A stretch of 64,000 bases of DNA, taken from contig NZ_CP036291.1 in assembly GCF_007750855.1 (NCBI RefSeq), positions 5,430,905 through 5,494,904 on the forward strand, written 5' to 3'. A program made the position numbers and the translations under genes. This document shows, in pieces, positions 19,901 through 30,700 of the stretch (position 1 is the stretch's first letter; every line of letters begins with the position of its first letter). This DNA is from Pirellulimonas nuda (GTDB taxonomy: Bacteria; Planctomycetota; Planctomycetia; Pirellulales; Lacipirellulaceae). The notes beneath the pieces are model-generated. The model was not told the DNA's origin, did no database searches, and was given only the letters and a program-made list of their open reading frames with translations.

Positions 19901-20474
19901 CGAGGACGCATTCCATGGCGGCGACGGGGACGACCTGCTGCTTGGAGGGGGAGGGGACGATACGCTCGTAGGCGGGGAAGGCAACGATGTCCTGCTGGGC
20001 GGTGATGGCAACGACGAGCTCTATGGCGGCCTCGGCGACGACGACCTCGATGGCGACACGGGCGACAACGTTCTGTGGGGCGAAGCGGGCAACGACCGCT
20101 TGGCTAGCCGCGGGGTGGGAAGCCAAGTGCTGGTTGGCGGAGTCGGCGCAGACGTGTTCGTCGTCGACGGCGCCGGCGGGGGGACGCTGGCGATTGAGGA
20201 CGAGTCGGACGGCGTCGGAGAAGAAGACGGGTTCGCCACGCTCGACTTCTCGGCGCTGAGCGTCGCCGTGGCGCTCGACCTGGGCGCCGCGACGCTCTCG
20301 ATTGGCGGAGTCGCGGCGACGATTTCCGGCCGCTTCGAGCGCGTCATTGGCACGGAGCAAAACGACCAGCTCGCCGGCGACCAGCACGCCAACGTGATCG
20401 ACGGCCGAGGGGGGGGACGATGCCCTCACCGGCAACGGAGGCGCGGACCAACTATTCGGCGGCCTGGGCAATGA
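16935..20474 (+). CDS. Giant exported toxin-carrier protein, segment 1 (beta-helix, Ca repeats)
   Basis: N-terminal part of one gene running to 33799. The ATG at 16935 follows CGGAGGG. The basic N-terminus ends in RRSRFETLETRAMLA, the planctomycete extracellular signal motif. Then come a LTLREAIS/IEFD parallel beta-helix region (about 60-430, with IDSGSN...GAVDIGAYEYG as in choice-of-anchor Q proteins), a region with WxVARRY-like strands (about 430-960), and haemolysin-type Ca-binding nonapeptides (GGDGDDLLLGG-type, about 970-1060). The original frame ends near 20408. An eight-G run at 20409-20416 shifts it and adds about 20 out-of-frame codons. Removing one G restores GRGGDDALTGNGGADQ and joins segment 2. 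Confidence 0.8.
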   Translation: MQRLPSSWTKKLPFFGPVRCSRSAADHRRSDRRHRRSRFETLETRAMLATDTYVVTLATDVTDPNDGQLTLREAISLAGADGSGDQDRIEFDPSLRGQTITVSQELYVASDVTIVGLGMGETIISGGGQSRVFHTYAYGVTLSHLTIADGYTTGYGAGIWAVGSLTLAGVEIRGGKALDFAGAIYSHQGDLNIQGSYIHDNEAQRAGAIHKRTQGTEVTRIEGTTISNNRAKDLSGAGNNVFGALVYEGWSAAGTSHTIVNSTISGNTASQIAAIAARGNMPLLILNSTITENQASYVVSGIHNLNQAASITIQNSIILGNPDGHYSSDVWGAITAESSNNLFGYAEYLTSAQLEPEKHNDRGIHTHAAAGLAPLGDYGGPTQTYALIAESPAIDSGSNLAAAGLYFDQRAGKGESYVDRIAGGAVDIGAYEYGSQYIRLGPPIIVNDGFDLSYSAESWIASNESGASVVVWQGVGPEGPGVYRQQLHPGVSQASPPRLVDLGQDGSAAVSPRVAMDGEGRFVVTWRVASGVDAGIWLRRYAADGSPIDPLPIRVNDNLASPFTPTIVANEAGRVVVVWKTEEGDLYFRRYSTSGLVLDSSPRAAVSGDGSDVWSAGSGRTAAIAADGAFWIAYSRKTGESVESTRTLVRRFSPAGVQEYESTLSEGGSEFGDGESAGFGLIRDIVAGHDGGVLVSWLRLATTFQDPDGPDYQEKLYVTRVDALGSIGDSTLVVVGEGTDGWVETEVGIYWQVREIQISQPSLSVDSYGRFGVAWEHFADHAIVGEEFTLDEYGNVAPWVEGDQVDEYLSFGVRAAWFEPDGDRINQRADVLATSDPSVWEHRVPTMAASASGEFVITTRVGVQLQARKITLPQYATIDTSGGLLFDNRLLQRPTTVIGSRLIQGKRFVTLNGELTPYLTSQVSALEVVGGPNSERIDLRQVTASTFPGLTGSSIEVHAGAGDDTVIASPLGGTYFGDGNDDHLLGGDGEDAFHGGDGDDLLLGGGGDDTLVGGEGNDVLLGGDGNDELYGGLGDDDLDGDTGDNVLWGEAGNDRLASRGVGSQVLVGGVGADVFVVDGAGGGTLAIEDESDGVGEEDGFATLDFSALSVAVALDLGAATLSIGGVAATISGRFERVIGTEQNDQLAGDQHANVIDGRGGGRCPHRQRRRGPTIRRPGQ

Positions 20475-23400
20475 CACGCTCAGCATCGGTCCGGGAAGCC
20501 CTCTCGGCGGTTTGATGCATTTTGATGGAGGGGCGGGAGACGACACGTTTGAGCTGTCGCAGACGTCCTCGAACTCCACGGTGACGATCTACGACGCGTC
20601 CGGGACGAGCGACACGCTAGACCTGGGGACCCTTATTCCGACGTCCAGCGCTATCACTGACCTAGCGGCCGGGAAGTCCTACACATTCGGCTTGGTCACC
20701 GTCGACGGCGCGACCGCATCGATCGAGTCGGTCGACCCGGATGTCCATTCTCCGGTCTCTGATGCTCCCTACTTCGAAGAGACGCTCCCGCAGAAGGTAT
20801 TGGAGTACGGCGCCCCCATCACCTTCGACGTGGAACTCCCGGCTGGGTTCTCCGTTGAGATCGAAGCGGGCGCGCCGGCGGGGGTGACGCTTTCTGGCAG
20901 CGGCGGGCAGCGCACCCTCACGGCAGGTGCATCACTGGACCCGGGTTATCACCGGATTACCCTGTTGGCCAAGGACGGAGCGGGGAACGAGCAGGACCGG
21001 GTCTGGCTGTTCGCACGCGGCACATCAGGCGATTCGTCCCCGTGGTTCAATGGGTATGACGCGCTCAGTGGCGGCACGCTGAGCGGGGATGACTTCACCA
21101 TCGACGAGGGTGAGGCGTTCTCGGTAGAAGTCGGGTTCACCAACGCGTCGAGCTTCGCCCTGGCGCCGGGCTTCCCCCGCGGTGCGGCCATCGACCCCAC
21201 GACGGGGGAGTTCTCGTGGACCCCGACAGAAGACCAGGACGCGGCCGAGCCTTACGAGATTACAGTCCTCGCTGCGAGTGGCGGGGATCGCCCGCTGCAA
21301 GCCCGCAAGACGTTCTTCGTACAAGTCCAGGAGGTCGCGTCCTTCCCGGTGTTCGTGGCCGGCACGGTCGGGCTTCCATATCTCAAAGATGAGGTCAACG
21401 AGACCACCGCCGACGCGACGATAGTCGGCGAGGTTGTCGGTGACGGATCGCTCGAGTTTGTGGACGTGGAAGCGACCTTCAGCTCGGGAAGCACGGTCTA
21501 TGTGCCGCTCGACACCGACCCCGACGACCCCTCGCGTGGCCGGTTCGTGATTGAGCCGCGTTTGGGACTCGAATTGACGGCGGACGAAGTGAACACGGTC
21601 ACGCTGAGGCTCCGAGAGTGGAAGCGAGATCAGAATGGTCAGTACGGTTATGAATTCCCTGATCCTGTCGATCAGAGCTCTGCGATCGCAGAGCTCGAAT
21701 TCACGCCAACGACCACGCACGACCCGCCGGAGTTCGATCCTGCGGATCCGGTTCGGCTCAAGCATGACACCGGCGCCGACGACACCGACGGTGAAACCGT
21801 AGACCCCACGATTGTCGGCGGCATCATCAACGATGGACGCCGCGACGGGCACAAGGTCCTCGTGTACGACGGCCCGAAAAGCGCCGGAATCCTGCTCGGC
21901 TCGACGCAGACCGACGCAGAGGGCCGATTTGAGTTCACGCCGCGAGGGCTATCCCCGGGGCTGATGAAGACGCTCGATGTCGTCGTCGAAGAACGGGCGC
22001 CGCTGGCTGAGTTAGGGTCGGTCGAAGAGTTGACGGGCATGGTACCGGTGAAGCTAGTCGAGGGAGGGCTGCCAACGATCGGTCCGCTAGGGTTCTCGAA
22101 CCATACGGGTTTCGTCGACCCCAGTGGCCTCGTGCGTCTGGGCCCGGTTGTCGAGGGCACGCTCGTCAATCCCAACGGCGAACCCTACCCGGTCGATGGC
22201 GTGGTCGTTCAGTTCGTAATTGCTCCGCCGGACGACCCGGGAGCGACGACGCTGGAGTACACGGCGCCGAGCGATGCGCAGTTCGCTGCCTCCACGCTGG
22301 CCGCGGTGTCCAACAGCACAGGAGCGTTCAGCGTCTTGTTGCCAGAACGTGACCTCGCCCAAAAGCGCGTCTGGGCGAGGGCGGTTGGCTGGGACAACTA
22401 CGCGCAAAAGCTTCTTTCTGGAGACGAAGAAGACTATGCCTTTGTTGATATAGACGCCTCAATTGACGCGCCCGCACAAGCCCCGGGCCAACCGGCGCTA
22501 TCCCTGCGCTATTCCACGGGGGGTTCCGTCAGCGATCCGACGATCAACGCCACGGTCGTTGCCAATGGGCCGACCAGCAACATCATTGTCCGCTTCTACC
22601 GTGGGTCGATTGACGCGGGAGTGATTGCTGCATCGACCCCCGTCACGAACGAGCCAGTGAACTTCCTCGGCTGGACCCCGCTCGGCGCAGATGGGATAGC
22701 CCACTTTACCCCTGTTGGCCTGACGCCTGACGAAGGGACGGACATAGTCGCCGTGGCGACTCGGGTATCCGCCACGGGCGCAGGTCAGTCGAGCGGGGCG
22801 TCGGCCCCCCTTTCGGTGACCCTGGCCGACGCCCCGTCGGTCGGCCTCTCTGCCCCGCTGCTGTTGGCGTACGAAACCGCCGTCGGTTCCGGCGTCACTG
22901 CCGATCCGGTAATCGAGGGGACGGTCACGTACGCCGGCGATAAGACCCGGCTGGTCGTGGAGTACGAGATCGTCGGCGGCAATGAACCCATCGTAGGGAC
23001 AGTTAAGCCCGACGCGAACGGCAAGTTCGGGTTCACGCCGGTCGGATTGACGCCGCCACAGGGCGGCTACGACATAGGCCAGTACGGTCACCGCTACCAG
23101 GTCCGCGTCCGTGTCCGAGTTCCGGATTACTCCGCCCCGATGCCGCTCTTCGACGGGAACGACGTGGCGTGGTACGGCAGCGCGGTGGTGTACGGCCAGG
23201 GGACCACTGACTGGGACGCTACGACGGTCGATGGATGGCTCGACAGCGTGATTGCCCCAGGCGGCCTCAACGCATCGGACCCATGGCTCGCCTCGTCCTT
23301 CGACCGCGACTGGTCGAACCAAGTCAGTGGCTTCACGGGCGCTTGGTCTTTACCGCTCGGGTTCACGTACGATCCGCTCATAGGGGCCGCTTCCCTGGAC

Positions 23401-24768
23401 GACGGCGGCCTGTCGCTCGCGTCGCTCACGCTCCCCGAACCAGCGGGATCGCCTGTGATCGTCGGCACGCTTGGCCGCGTCGCGGGCTCGGGCGGCGTCG
23501 AGGGGCTCACCGTGAAGGTGTCGCTTGGACGAGGGACGGGCGACTTCGAGTTCGATGGCGAGACCACGACGGGCGAAGGGGGAGCGTTCAGCTACGCCGC
23601 CCAATACTATTGGCCGGGCGAAATCAACCGGGTGCGGATCGAGGTTTACGCGACCCCGTACGGCGCCGCTGCTCCCGAAAAGCTGGTCGAGTTCGAAACC
23701 TATGATGACGACCCGATCGAGATTGCCCCGGCGGTTGACACGGGACTTGTCGTCGCCGAGCTGGCGCTGCGCTCGCCGGTCCCCGGTTCACCGACGCTCT
23801 CGGCGATCGACCCCACGCTCAAGGGCAGCATCGCGGGCCCGGCGGAGCTCGCTCTGCGGCGGGTCGAGTTCGACTACGACGGCGACGGCCAAGCCGACGA
23901 CGCGACGCTGACCGACGCGCTGGGGGGCTTCGACTTCTTCCCCACCCACCTCACGGCCCAGGCGGGCGTCCCCAGCGTCGTACGCGCACGGCTGGTTGGG
24001 ACGGCGGTCGACGCTGCTACCCAGGTCGAGCACACCACCTACGGGGCGTGGAACGAGGTCGAGTTCACCCTGTTGCCGACGCCGGACGTCGCCTACCTGA
24101 GTCTGCTCAACGATACGGGCAAGCGTGAGGGCACCGGTACGGAGCCGATCCGGATTTTGGACCGCATCACGAGCGACCCCACGCTGCACGGCTACGTTGG
24201 CGACGGTAGTTCCGAGGGCTACTACACCGTCGAGTTCGACCACGATGGCGACGGCGTCGCAGACGGACGCACATCGACCGACGCCAGCGGCTACTTCCGC
24301 TACGAGCCTGAAGATCTCGCTAACGGCTACCACAACATCCGCGCCCGGGTGGTGAAGCTGCTCGCCGCCGACGGCGGGCCCACGGCGACTTGGACGCCGG
24401 TGACGGCGACCGGAAACGTAAATGATGGGTTTGGGATTTGGGTCGTCCCACCGGCTATCGTACAGGTCACAGAGGTTAGTCTGGCGAATCCAAGCAGTTC
24501 GATCGATCCGACGCTCAGGGGCGCCGTCGTAGCTAACCCTGGGCCGGATGCCTATCCTGCCGAAAACACGCTTGTGGAGTTCTTCTACGACGCGAACGGA
24601 AACGGGGTTATCGATCCCGATTCCGCTGCTGATTTCAAGCTCGGCGAGACGACGACGGACGGTGACGGACAGTTTACGTTCGTTCCGGTGGGGCTCCCGT
24701 TCGATTCTGTCAAGGTGCTCGCCAGGGTCGGGCAGTCGGTGCGATCCACCGATCACGATCGCCTTTAG
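20416..24768 (+). CDS. Giant exported toxin-carrier protein, segment 2 (repeat stalk)
   Basis: Continuation of the same protein in the next frame, with no start codon of its own at the junction; the first usable ATG is at 20512. It begins with the last Ca-binding repeats (FDGGAGDDTFELS), then a cadherin-like putative Ig region, then repeated stalk domains of about 100-130 aa. Each opens with a phrase like (S/I/D)DPT(L/I)xGxV and most contain an acidic VEFDxDGDGxAD loop and a GxFxFxPxGL strand. The frame breaks at about 24742, where one extra base before GATCCACCG leads to a stop. Dropping one base gives SVDPPITIAFS and continues in segment 3. Confidence 0.75.
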   Translation, partial: DDALTGNGGADQLFGGLGNDTLSIGPGSPLGGLMHFDGGAGDDTFELSQTSSNSTVTIYDASGTSDTLDLGTLIPTSSAITDLAAGKSYTFGLVTVDGATASIESVDPDVHSPVSDAPYFEETLPQKVLEYGAPITFDVELPAGFSVEIEAGAPAGVTLSGSGGQRTLTAGASLDPGYHRITLLAKDGAGNEQDRVWLFARGTSGDSSPWFNGYDALSGGTLSGDDFTIDEGEAFSVEVGFTNASSFALAPGFPRGAAIDPTTGEFSWTPTEDQDAAEPYEITVLAASGGDRPLQARKTFFVQVQEVASFPVFVAGTVGLPYLKDEVNETTADATIVGEVVGDGSLEFVDVEATFSSGSTVYVPLDTDPDDPSRGRFVIEPRLGLELTADEVNTVTLRLREWKRDQNGQYGYEFPDPVDQSSAIAELEFTPTTTHDPPEFDPADPVRLKHDTGADDTDGETVDPTIVGGIINDGRRDGHKVLVYDGPKSAGILLGSTQTDAEGRFEFTPRGLSPGLMKTLDVVVEERAPLAELGSVEELTGMVPVKLVEGGLPTIGPLGFSNHTGFVDPSGLVRLGPVVEGTLVNPNGEPYPVDGVVVQFVIAPPDDPGATTLEYTAPSDAQFAASTLAAVSNSTGAFSVLLPERDLAQKRVWARAVGWDNYAQKLLSGDEEDYAFVDIDASIDAPAQAPGQPALSLRYSTGGSVSDPTINATVVANGPTSNIIVRFYRGSIDAGVIAASTPVTNEPVNFLGWTPLGADGIAHFTPVGLTPDEGTDIVAVATRVSATGAGQSSGASAPLSVTLADAPSVGLSAPLLLAYETAVGSGVTADPVIEGTVTYAGDKTRLVVEYEIVGGNEPIVGTVKPDANGKFGFTPVGLTPPQGGYDIGQYGHRYQVRVRVRVPDYSAPMPLFDGNDVAWYGSAVVYGQGTTDWDATTVDGWLDSVIAPGGLNASDPWLASSFDRDWSNQVSGFTGAWSLPLGFTYDPLIGAASLDDGGLSLASLTLPEPAGSPVIVGTLGRVAGSGGVEGLTVKVSLGRGTGDFEFDGETTTGEGGAFSYAAQYYWPGEINRVRIEVYATPYGAAAPEKLVEFETYDDDPIEIAPAVDTGLVVAELALRSPVPGSPTLSAIDPTLKGSIAGPAELALRRVEFDYDGDGQADDATLTDALGGFDFFPTHLTAQAGVPSVVRARLVGTAVDAATQVEHTTYGAWNEVEFTLLPTPDVAYLSLLNDTGKREGTGTEPIRILDRITSDPTLHGYVGDGSSEGYYTVEFDHDGDGVADGRTSTDASGYFRYEPEDLANGYHNIRARVVKLLAADGGPTATWTPVTATGNVNDGFGIWVVPPAIVQVTEVSLANPSSSIDPTLRGAVVANPGPDAYPAENTLVEFFYDANGNGVIDPDSAADFKLGETTTDGDGQFTFVPVGLPFDSVKVLARVGQSVRSTDHDRL

Positions 24769-27700
24769 CGCCGCCGCAAGCAGCGGCGACGCCTCGGCCA
24801 CGGCGACATCAGTTGACGCGTTCACTACACTCATTTCTGGAACCGTGACGCCGTCGAGCGGCTTCGTCCCGTTCTACGTGGAGGTGACGGTCGGCGATCA
24901 GGTGACCACCGCAAGCGTCCGCACGCGGGTCGAAACCGATGTTACGCTCTACGAGTACGAGCACGAAATCGACCTTCGCGAGTATTCCTCGGACGGGTCC
25001 GTGGACGTGGAAGTGCGGCCGGTTTTCGCCGACGCCACGGGGCTCAGCTTCGGCTACTGGACTCCCGAGCAAACCCTGACGCTCAACCTTCCTCGCGTTG
25101 AATTCGATTCGACGGCTTTCAGCGGCACAACGCTCGGTCCGTCGGCCAACGTGACGCTCCCCCTGAAACTGCTCGGTGAGCTGCCAACCTTGGTTGAAGC
25201 TGGCGGGCTCGATGCCGGATCGGTTGTATGGTCCGTGGAGCTGGACTTCAATGGCGACGGCGTCGCGGACGACCAGATTGACGTAGAGTCCGGCCTCGGT
25301 ACTTTCGAGTACGTCTGGCGCGACGCCACGCCAGGAATGCACCCCATCGCCGCCCGCGTGATCGTGTCGGCCCGTTACGCAACCACCGGCGACAATCCAA
25401 TCGAAGCTTTCGTCGTCTCGGAAGGGGCTTGGACCCCCATCTCCCAGAACGGCGTCGAAGTCCTCGATCCGACCCCCTACGTCCTCCCCGATCCAGACAG
25501 CCAGACGAACGACTATCCGGTCTCCCTCATCGACCCCGAGGCGATCGTCCCGGCGATCCGTGGCTACGTCGATTCCCCGCTGGGCGTCGGACCTGCCGCG
25601 ATCTACGTCGAAGTCGACGAGGACGGCGACGGCGTCTCCGACGGCCGGGCGAGTGTCCGCGAAGTCGTCGTGGACCAGGTGACCCTGATGGAGTTCACGT
25701 ACACGCTGCGAAGCCCGCGGAAGGCCGGTCCGCTGACGATCCAGGTGCGAGCGGTCGACGTGCTCAGCGGCTCCAGCCCGCTGACGGGCACGTGGAAAGT
25801 GGCGCAGCTCGAGGTCGAAGAGGTCGGCAAGCCGACAGTGACCGAAGTCACGCTCGAAGACCACGAGTTCGAGACGGCCGGCGGTGTTCCTGTCACTTCG
25901 TCCCCAGTGATCATCGGCAACGCTTCGTTCGCCGATGGCGCGACGCTGCGACGAGTTGATTTTGACTTTAACAACGATGGGCTGGTGGATGGCTCAGCCG
26001 CGGTCGACATCGACGGCAACTTCCGCTTCACGCCCAGCGGGCTCACCTGGCGGAGCGAGGTGACGGTCAAGGTCCGCGCGGTTGCGCAGTACGGCGGACA
26101 GACGACGATCGGAATCTGGTCGGACCACGCGGACGACCCGAACCAGGACAATGACCTCACCTTTGAGTACGGCGAAGTCGCTCCGACGGTGATCAGTCAA
26201 TTGCGCGTCGTCGACCCCACTCGGGCGACCATCGAGGGCCGCACGACCGTCGCCGGCTACGGCGCCCCTTCCACCATAACGCTCAAGGTTTTCAGCGGCG
26301 CCGATCAGGTTGGGGCGAACCGAACCATTCGTACCGACGCGTCTGGCTACTTCCGCTACGAAGTCCTGGAACTGGAGGCCGGATCGTACACGCTTGAGCT
26401 GACGCCCCCAACCGCCAACGGCGGCCCTCCTCCAGAGGATCCACCGACTCTGGAACTTTCTGGCGCCAACGCCTACGCGCCCCCGGCGTGGGACGCCTCT
26501 CTCAATTTGGTGTTCGAATCGTTCGCCGTCCCCCGTTCGATCGGCGAGGAGAACGGCATTCACCACAGCGCCGATCCGTCGATCCGGGGCCGCGTTACGC
26601 CGGTTGCCGGCCCGATACCGTCGCAGACGTACGTAGACATCTCTGTCGACAGCGGCCAGGCGACGCGGGTGCGGGTCGCTGCGGATGGGAGTTTCTCGTT
26701 CACGCCTACCGGCCTCTCGGCCGGGCAGCACACAATCTCCGCCAGCCTGAAGTCTTGGGACCCCGCCGATAAGGCGTACAAGGCCTGGGCGGGCGTCGAT
26801 AGCGTCGCTATAGATCTCGCAGAGGGGCACTTTGTAGCCGCTCGAGTCGCGTCGATCGAGCTGGTTGGCGACAAGTCGACAGGCGGCGCTACCCCTCAGG
26901 GGGCTGATCCGGCATTTAAGGGCGTGCTCCATCGCTTCTTCGACGACCAGTGGGTCCCGTTCGACCATGACGCCGGCGGGGGCCTCACGGTCTGGTTCGA
27001 CCACAACGGCGACGGCGTCGCCGACGGACGCACGACGACCCAGCCCGGCGGCTCGTTCTACTACCGGGCCGACGGCATCGAGCCCGGCACGATCACGCAG
27101 ACCCTTTTCGCTTGGGTCGAAGAGACGAGCTACCTGGGCGGTGACGCCTATACGTCGACTCCGGTGCCGTTCGACTTCGTCCTGACGCGGGCGCCGCTGA
27201 TCTCCAATTTGGACTACGCCAGCTCTTCCGACGCGGTAGAAGGGAAGATCTTCGCGCCGAACGTCGATTTCACCAAGCTCGTTCTTGAGTACCAGCGCTA
27301 CGGCGCGGGAGCGAGTATCCCAACCGCGCCGACGTACTTAGACCCCTGGTCGACAATCGGGGAGCTCTCTACCGCGAACGTGTCGGAAGGGGGGGCGTTC
27401 AACATCGACGTCGCGGGCTCTCAGAGTGGCCCGGCGACCATCGTCGTACGGGCCATCGACAACACCGACGCCGACCACCCGGTTGTCGGACCCTGGAGGG
27501 TGCTGCAGTTCACCCTAGGCGAAGCGGTCGAAGGACCGCAGCAGATCGATGATTTCGGTCTCGCCAACAGCGCGGGCGCTTTGCCCCCCGGCGTCACGAG
27601 CGACCCCACGGTGACTGGGATCGTTGGCCAGGACGGCATCGGGGCATACGCAGTCGTCGAGCTCACGATCACGAAAGACCCCGGGGGCGCCAGCCCGGTC

Positions 27701-30700
27701 GCGCTCGGCGTGTTCCGCACCACCTCAGACGCCCAGGGCCGGTTCTCGTACCTGCCCATCGGACTGGTTCACAACCATGATTACGGGATCGAAGCACGCC
27801 ACGTCTATTTCGACCCAGACGAGGGTGAGGTCACCGACGCAAGCCTAGCGGAAACAACTTTGTTCTCCTTGGTGTCAGCCACCGAGGCGTCTTTTATCAG
27901 CTTTGATCTCATCGAAGACCACACCGGCCCGAACCCGGTCGTCGACGATCCGACCATCGCCGGCGAGATCAACAACCCCGACGGCAGCCCCGCGGGGCTA
28001 CGGATCGAGTACTTCGTCGCCCCGGCCAGCGGCCAATACGAGGAGGAGCCTACCGGAGTTGCGTTCAGCGACGGCGGCGGCGGGTTCAAGTTCCGCCCGA
28101 TCGGACTCACGGCAGACACGCCCTACAAGGTCCGGGCCCACATCGTCGAGTTCGACCCCGTCACCCGCCAGTTCGTGGAAGGGGGCTGGTCTACCGATGT
28201 GACGTTCACACCGAGCGCCGCCGCGGTCGAGCCAAACCTCGATCCTCGGCTCGCCCCGGGCATCACGGCCGCCGATCGGGCCGACCTAGAGTTCCGTAGC
28301 CTTGTTTGGCAGGTCCTAGCTCAACCCGGAAGCGGCAGCTACGGGTCGGGGGTAACCAGCCTGGGCGCACCCGGGCGGCTCAGCTTCGCCGCCGTGTCGG
28401 TCGAGCTGCTGGGGCGTGGTTTGAAAGGGGCGCCAGACGCCGACACTCCAGGAACGCTCCTCGAATCCGTCGCGAGCGGCGCCTACGAAGAAACCTACTA
28501 CAACCTCTCCGGCGCCCAAACCGCAGACGGGACAGACGTTGGCCTGTACTACTCATCTGCGTACGGGTACTCGACTCGGAGTGGCGATAACTATCAAGCA
28601 GAAATCGCTGTCCAGATTCATTTCGGCAGTTACGAATTCGAGTCGGTCGATCCAGAAACCGGCGCTAAGACCGTTGTCGAGGTAATTGGGCACTACTATC
28701 TCGAAGTCGATGTTGTCGGCGTTTACTCCGGCGATGTCCTTACCGTAGTCGACTTCTATCTCGATGAGTCAAGCGACTACCAGTTCTTCGTTGAAGAGAC
28801 GTCCCCCGGCGTCGATGTCGATCCGTCCGAATACACGCTTACGACCATCGGCACGGTGCAGAGCAACCTCTGGTCGTCATTTGGCGGCTTCAGCGCCGGC
28901 CAGATGGAGGTCGTGCACGAACGCGTCGAAACCCTCGAGCTCGAATCGTGGAACGCCTACTCCGGCGGCAGCGTCGAACCCGACGACCCCGACCAGGACC
29001 TCGACCCCTCATCGGTCTTCACCTACTCCGGCGACTCCCACGCCCGCTACTCCGAGACCACCACCCGCAGCGGCATCGACGTCTCTACCATCGACGGCGG
29101 CGTCGTCACCCACTCCCCCCGCGTCGTCACCGACGCGGCCGCCTGGCTCACCGGCGCCAGCCAGCAGCGGGTCGATTACGTCAACCCCTACGCCAGCGGC
29201 CGCCGCGACGTCGGCAGCGACTCGCTCACCGAGCAGTACCTCTACGAAGCGAGCCTCCACCTCGAGACGGACAACCCCGGCGCCAGCGACGAGACGTCCA
29301 CGTTCTCGCTCTCCGAGTCGCTCACCACCGCGTTCCAGCAGCAGGGCGCCGGCTCGAGCGTCGTCGGCGTCGTCGATAACCCCGCGGGGGACTGGAGCCG
29401 CACGCAGTTCAGCTACCACGCCAATGGCGAACAGTCGGACCGCGTCAGCCTGGTCGGCACGGCCGCGTTGGAGGTAGTCGGCGGCGTGGTGGTCGAGTCG
29501 CTGCACGCGGTCATCGACGCCTCGTCGTACGTCAACCTCTCGGGCGGGGGTGAAACCAGCGGCAGCGACTACCGGGTCCGGCTCGGGGCCACCGGGGTCG
29601 CCTACGAGAGCGCCACCGAAACCACGTCGGCCTACGCATTCACCGCGTCGGCTGCTTCGTCGCTGGGCGCGACCATCGACGCGGTCGGCGAGCGGTCCGT
29701 CGTGCAGGGGACCGCCGAGAGCAGCAACGACTACCAGGGGACCCAGACCGGCAGCGTCGACGGCGACGAGACCCGCACCGACGACGGCGTCGCGACCGAC
29801 ACGGCCTTCGGCCTCCGCCTGGCGGGCGAGTCGGCCTCCGGCGGGAGCGTCCGGGCCAAGTTCTACCGCGACAACGACTCCAGCCGCTCGACGGGCGACT
29901 TCCGCTCGCACGCGTCCGCGTCGTCCACCACCGCCACGCAGGCCTACGGAACAACGAGCGAGCAGGTCGAAGGGGAAACGCTGCCGCTCGTCACGCCGTT
30001 CCGCAGCAACGAAGTGCTGCTTGCTGCGCTCAGCGCGTCGGCCGAGGGGGTCTTCGAACTTGACGACCGGGCGACGGCTGCCAACCCTCACGGCATCATC
30101 CGCAGCGAGGGGCACGCCAAGCGGCTCCAGACCACCGACCTGAAGGGGACCGACTGGACGGGGCTGTCGGGCGAGACCGAGGCAGCGTCGCTCTTCTCGG
30201 ACGAATATGTCACGCTTGAGGTCCTGGCCTTCGAGAGCTACGCGCTCACCAAGCGGACCGCCGGCAGCCGTGAGGAAGAGGACTATGAGTTCACGAGCGA
30301 CCTGGGCGTGGACAGACGCATCGGGACGTTCGAGTCGGACCGGCACGGGTCGCTGGAGAGCGAGTCGTACGTCCGTGCGGCGGAAGGGTTTGTAGAGTTC
30401 GAGCCCGGCGCATGGTTATCGTCCGGCTACGAGCTGAAGGACCGCGCGAGCAGCGGCGGGCGGTTCAGCTCGTCCAGCCGAGGCGGCTTCACCCAAACGC
30501 AAAACGCCCGCAGCGCCGACGCCGCGGTCGAAGAGCTTTCTGTGTCGTGGTCGAAGTCCAAGTACGAACTGGGGGGCAGCCATACCGAGCCGACCGTCAA
30601 TCCCGAAGCCGCCACCGTAGTCGGCGCCACGACCACCAATATTCAGATCGGCCTGGAGACCGGCTCGTACAGCAAGGAGACCAGCCGCGGCGTGGTCTCG

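Noticed and set aside
23788-25864. Two minus-strand frames of about 350 aa opposite the giant gene
   Set aside because: Their translations mirror the repeated stalk sequence and contain no recognisable domain; they are shadows of a high-GC coding strand.
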